Shown: positions 33,609 to 36,003 of the stretch, piece by piece
Layout: every line of letters starts with the position of its first letter
Position numbering within the stretch: the stretch's first letter is position 1
From: Thermomicrobiales bacterium
GTDB lineage: Bacteria; Chloroflexota; Chloroflexia; Thermomicrobiales; UBA6265
Direction: 5' to 3'
DNA: 36,003 bases
NCBI GenBank assembly: GCA_023957015.1
Contig: JAMLHR010000026.1
Location: forward strand, 1-36,003
Position numbers and translations under genes: made by a program
The notes under the pieces: generated by a model
The model's database searches: none
Seen by the model: the letters and a program-made list of their open reading frames with translations, nothing else
Told to the model about the DNA's origin: nothing

Positions 33609-34300
33609 AATGCTACCTCCGAGTTGAGTACACCCTGTTCCAGTGTGTAGACCACATCGGCCAGGGCCGCGATCTGCGGATCGTGTGTGACCAGAACCAT
33701 ACCGATGTGGCGCTCCCGTACCTGTTGGAACAGCATCTGCAGCACCATCTCGCCGGTGCCCACATCCAGAGCACCGGTCGGTTCATCGGCCAGAATCATC
33801 TGTGGATTGCGCACCAACGCCCGGGCGATGGCGACGCGCTGCTGCTCGCCACCGCTGAGGAGGCTGGGTGTGTGGTTGGCGCGATCGCTCAATCCGACCG
33901 CATCCAGCAACTCCATAGCCCGCTGTTTGCGGGTGGCGATATCCCTGGCCGAGCCAAAGAGCAACGGTTCCGCCACGTTCTCCAATGCCGTCCGCCGATC
34001 CAGCAACAGGTATTGCTGAAAGACGAAACCGAAGTAGCTGGCCCTGAGATCGGCCAATCTGGCATCAGAAAGCGGGGAAACCTCGACCGCGCCGCAATGA
34101 TAGGTGCCGGAGGAGGGGGTATCCAGCAATCCCAGCAGATTCAGCAGCGTCGACTTGCCGGAGCCGGATTTGCCGACCACCGCTGCGACTTCGCCGGGGT
34201 GCACCTGCAAGTCAATCCCCTTGAGGATATGCAGGTCCTCGCCGCTGGCCAGCCGGAAATGACGCGTGACCTGATGGAGGGAAAGGAGCGCATCCGTCAT
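33605..34300 (-). CDS. MacB/LolD-type ABC transporter ATP-binding protein
   Basis: A complete 231-residue ABC ATPase. Walker A GKSGSGKST (about 43-51), Q-loop FGFVFQQYLLL, signature LSGGEQQRVAIARAL, Walker B ILADEPTGALD and H-loop LVTHDPQIA are intact. The EPTGALD and RASYFGFVFQ patterns place it with the MacB/LolD/FtsE-like group that partners FtsX-type permeases. It overlaps both neighbours by 4 bases (membrane-fusion-like gene upstream and permease downstream), so the three are made as a unit. Confidence 0.93.
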   Translation of the reverse strand: MTDALLSLHQVTRHFRLASGEDLHILKGIDLQVHPGEVAAVVGKSGSGKSTLLNLLGLLDTPSSGTYHCGAVEVSPLSDARLADLRASYFGFVFQQYLLLDRRTALENVAEPLLFGSARDIATRKQRAMELLDAVGLSDRANHTPSLLSGGEQQRVAIARALVRNPQMILADEPTGALDVGTGEMVLQMLFQQVRERHIGMVLVTHDPQIAALADVVYTLEQGVLNSEVAL

Positions 34301-35028
34301 GGCGCGGTGGCGTTGGCGAAATCCTGCTGCACCGGGAAGAGGAGCACCGATTCGCCGTCACTCAATCCACTGATGATCTCAATGTTATAGGTGTCTGATG
34401 CCCCCAGTTCGACGGCACGCACCTCGGTGGTGCCATCATCGTTCACCACCACCACGGTGCCGTTGGCTGCGGTGCCATTGACCGCGGTGCGCGGCAACGA
34501 CGGTGCGGTGACTGGTGCTTGCGTTTGAATCACCATCATCGCGTTCATACCGGTGGTGGCGCGGATGTCATCCGGTACCGCGCATTGCATGGTGACATTG
34601 GTGGCATTGGCTGGGAGACCGATACCCGTCTTGCTGAGACTGGCATCGCCAGTCATGATGCCACCACCGTTGTATCCGAGTCCGATCCACTCGCAGGTGA
34701 AACCGCTGGGACCGCCAGCGATCAGCGCTTTCACGCCTAGCGGCTCATCCAGCAGTTTGTAGGCGAGCGCATCGTTTGGTGCGGGGGCCTCCAGTATCCA
34801 GCCATCGCCGTCCGCGTTTGGCAGCACCATTGCATTGGCCGAGACGACGGGCGCGATCATCTGCTCGGTGAGCGAGACGACCTCCCGATTCAACACCGAT
34901 GGTGCTGGCACCGGATTGATGCTGGTGGCATCGGCGCTATCGTTGACGACTTGTCTGGCCACATACCAGGATGTCGCTACGGTTAGCGCCAGCCAGAGCG
35001 CGAGGAGGAGTAGGCGTCTAGTTGTCAC
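34297..35028 (-). CDS. Membrane-fusion (MacA/HlyD)-like accessory protein, reduced
   Basis: A 243-residue protein from GTG 35028 with AAAGGGG about 9 bases upstream. An N-terminal membrane anchor (about 4-24) is followed by an extracytoplasmic region. The C-terminal 70 residues, LPRTAVNGTAANGTVVVVN and VRAVELGASDTYNIEIISGLSDGESVLL, match the membrane-proximal domain of periplasmic adaptor proteins. The barrel-sandwich and coiled-coil parts of a full MacA are not evident, so it is a shortened version, fitting a cell without a typical outer-membrane channel. It is coupled by 4 bases to the ATPase gene. The MFP assignment is from pattern; the middle is not recognised. Confidence 0.65.
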   Translation of the reverse strand: MTTRRLLLLALWLALTVATSWYVARQVVNDSADATSINPVPAPSVLNREVVSLTEQMIAPVVSANAMVLPNADGDGWILEAPAPNDALAYKLLDEPLGVKALIAGGPSGFTCEWIGLGYNGGGIMTGDASLSKTGIGLPANATNVTMQCAVPDDIRATTGMNAMMVIQTQAPVTAPSLPRTAVNGTAANGTVVVVNDDGTTEVRAVELGASDTYNIEIISGLSDGESVLLFPVQQDFANATAP

Positions 35029-35091
35029 TATATGGACCCCTTTCGGATCTCGATGGTGCTAGCGGCTAGCGTGAAGCAGGGGCGCTATGTA

Positions 35092-35445
35092 CTAATCCCA
35101 CTCTAGATCACCGCCCCACGCGTGATTTGCCCAGCTGTAGAGACAGAACACCATAGGTGAGTCTGTCGATTTCACGCCTCGCCACTGGCCGGGTGTCATC
35201 CCGACTAATCCATAGTACTGCCCTGAACAGCTATGAGCTCCCAGTGAAAGCGCGCCCGAGCTTCCTTGACGGAAGGCGACCTCAGGCCCGGGAATAGATG
35301 GATTTGTCACCATTCTCGCTGTGAAATAGACTTGAGTCCCGCTACTCCCACCAATCCAAGCCGAGCCTCCTGCATGAGTTCCCATAGGTATCAGTACCCC
35401 AAGGACACTAAGAACCAAGAGAAACGTTCTGAATCGGATAATCAT
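35092..35445 (-). CDS. Small secreted cysteine-containing protein, unknown function
   Basis: A 117-residue protein with a clear Sec signal peptide (basic MIIRFR, hydrophobic core to about residue 20, cleavage probably after THA near 25). The mature part, about 92 residues, is rich in Gly, Ser and aromatic residues, with just two cysteines (Cys73 and Cys101) that could form one disulfide, and ends in GGDLEWD. GAGGAG sits about 8 bases before the ATG. No family was recognised. It sits directly upstream of the membrane-fusion/ATPase/permease genes on the same strand, so it may be a secreted peptide handled by that exporter. A bacteriocin-like role is possible but unproven. Confidence 0.7.
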   Translation of the reverse strand: MIIRFRTFLLVLSVLGVLIPMGTHAGGSAWIGGSSGTQVYFTARMVTNPSIPGPEVAFRQGSSGALSLGAHSCSGQYYGLVGMTPGQWRGVKSTDSPMVFCLYSWANHAWGGDLEWD

Positions 35446-35507
35446 TGACGTAGCTCCTCGATATGATGGTGAATTTGATACGTTATGCGAAAGCGAGCTT
35501 CAGTTGA

Positions 35508-36003
35508 TTAGAAGCTCTCGTGCCATATCACCTCCCCAGGTAGGATCATTTGCCTTCCATAAATCGGCGGATTCATCATGCTGAGCGAAATAGGGGTGGA
35601 TTCGAAGACATCCCACCTGCATTCTGAGGAGACCCAGTTCTGGAGTTGTGCAACGTCCCCGAGTTCTGCTCTGGCAAACATATCTAGGTACATGTCAGTG
35701 ACATACTGGTACATAGGGTTGTCTTTAACTGTGCGCAGTTGCATCAGTGCTGTTGCGGTCGCCATGTTGTCACCACGGGTAGCTGCATCAAGGAAGGTTT
35801 GAGCCCACGCACACATATGGGGATGTCCAATCATCATATACTCGGCACCATTCTCAAATGTGAAATATGATGGGAGTTGTGCCGTATTAACGTTAATGAT
35901 TCGATCGACGGAAAGGACATACCCATTCGGGAACACAAACTCAGACTCGCGTGTCCGCACAGCTTCCTTGAGCTCATCTCTGGTCATGAATCCATCGCCA
36001 TCG
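35508..36003 (-). CDS. Hypothetical protein with an EF-hand-like calcium motif, 5' end beyond the window
   Basis: The frame stays open from the window edge to TAA at 35508-35510; at least 164 residues are visible. At the edge it reads DGDGFMTRDELKEAV, the second half of an EF-hand loop (acidic residues at positions 3, 5 and 12 with the Gly at 6) followed by the exit helix. An ATG at 35987 lies inside this motif and would cut the loop, so it is unlikely to be the start. The rest contains several aromatic and Met-rich stretches and two or three Cys, but no family I recognise. Same strand and spacing (62 bases) as the small secreted gene; calcium dependence is inferred. Confidence 0.65.
   Translation of the reverse strand, partial: DGDGFMTRDELKEAVRTRESEFVFPNGYVLSVDRIINVNTAQLPSYFTFENGAEYMMIGHPHMCAWAQTFLDAATRGDNMATATALMQLRTVKDNPMYQYVTDMYLDMFARAELGDVAQLQNWVSSECRWDVFESTPISLSMMNPPIYGRQMILPGEVIWHESF

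Noticed and set aside
1..36003. CRISPR arrays, tRNA or rRNA genes
   Set aside because: No regularly spaced direct repeats, cloverleaf with a CCA-type end, or rRNA-like conserved stretch was seen on either strand.

Overview
The window looks like a GC-rich chromosomal segment from a bacterium related to Chloroflexota, probably near the Thermomicrobia. That placement is an inference from gene content and protein style: a Tat-type lipid-free binding protein, an RskA-like anti-sigma factor, an FtsZ with a Q/P-rich tail, and GTG starts with AGGAGG-type ribosome sites. No rRNA or other marker in the window can confirm it. No rRNA, tRNA or CRISPR array was found.

Layout. Positions 1-8980 are all on the minus strand. 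Read in the direction of transcription they are a hypothetical protein, adenine deaminase (ade), L-aspartate oxidase (nadB), an ECF sigma factor overlapping its RskA-like anti-sigma factor, then a tight run of polyprenyl-phosphate-type glycosyltransferase, flippase-like membrane protein, SAM methyltransferase and an endonuclease/exonuclease/phosphatase-family protein cut by the window edge. Positions 9303-14622 on the plus strand are a complete branched-chain amino-acid-type ABC importer (binding protein, livH, livM, livG, livF). Its livG carries an in-frame TAA directly after the Walker A motif. An alpha-glucan phosphorylase follows (to 16933) with a strong intrinsic terminator. Positions 17028-19798 (minus) hold a TPM-like membrane protein and a PMT/ArnT-like glycosyltransferase.

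Positions 19947-31917 (plus) are the housekeeping core: a biotin carboxylase-BCCP fusion, then a reduced division/cell-wall cluster rsmH-murF-mraY-murD-murC, a REP-associated tyrosine transposase (RAYT) flanked by REP hairpins, then ddl, ftsZ and nrdR. murE, murG, murB, ftsI, ftsW, ftsQ and ftsA are absent from the window. Between murF and murC the genes overlap or abut, which suggests one transcript; ftsZ appears to have its own extended -10 promoter.

The 485-bp convergent gap after nrdR has no gene but contains nested inverted repeats and sequence resembling the REP-associated repeat. The last part (32403-36003, minus) is an accessory-looking cassette: a truncated EF-hand-like protein, a small secreted cysteine-containing protein, a membrane-fusion-like protein, a MacB/LolD-type ATPase and an FtsX-like permease. 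Its 5' portion (about 35040-36003) looks more AT-rich than the rest.

The items most worth a second look are the interrupted livG, the REP/RAYT module inside the mur-ddl-ftsZ cluster with relatives in the nrdR downstream gap, the structured non-coding stretches around nrdR, and the secreted-protein/ABC cassette at the right edge.
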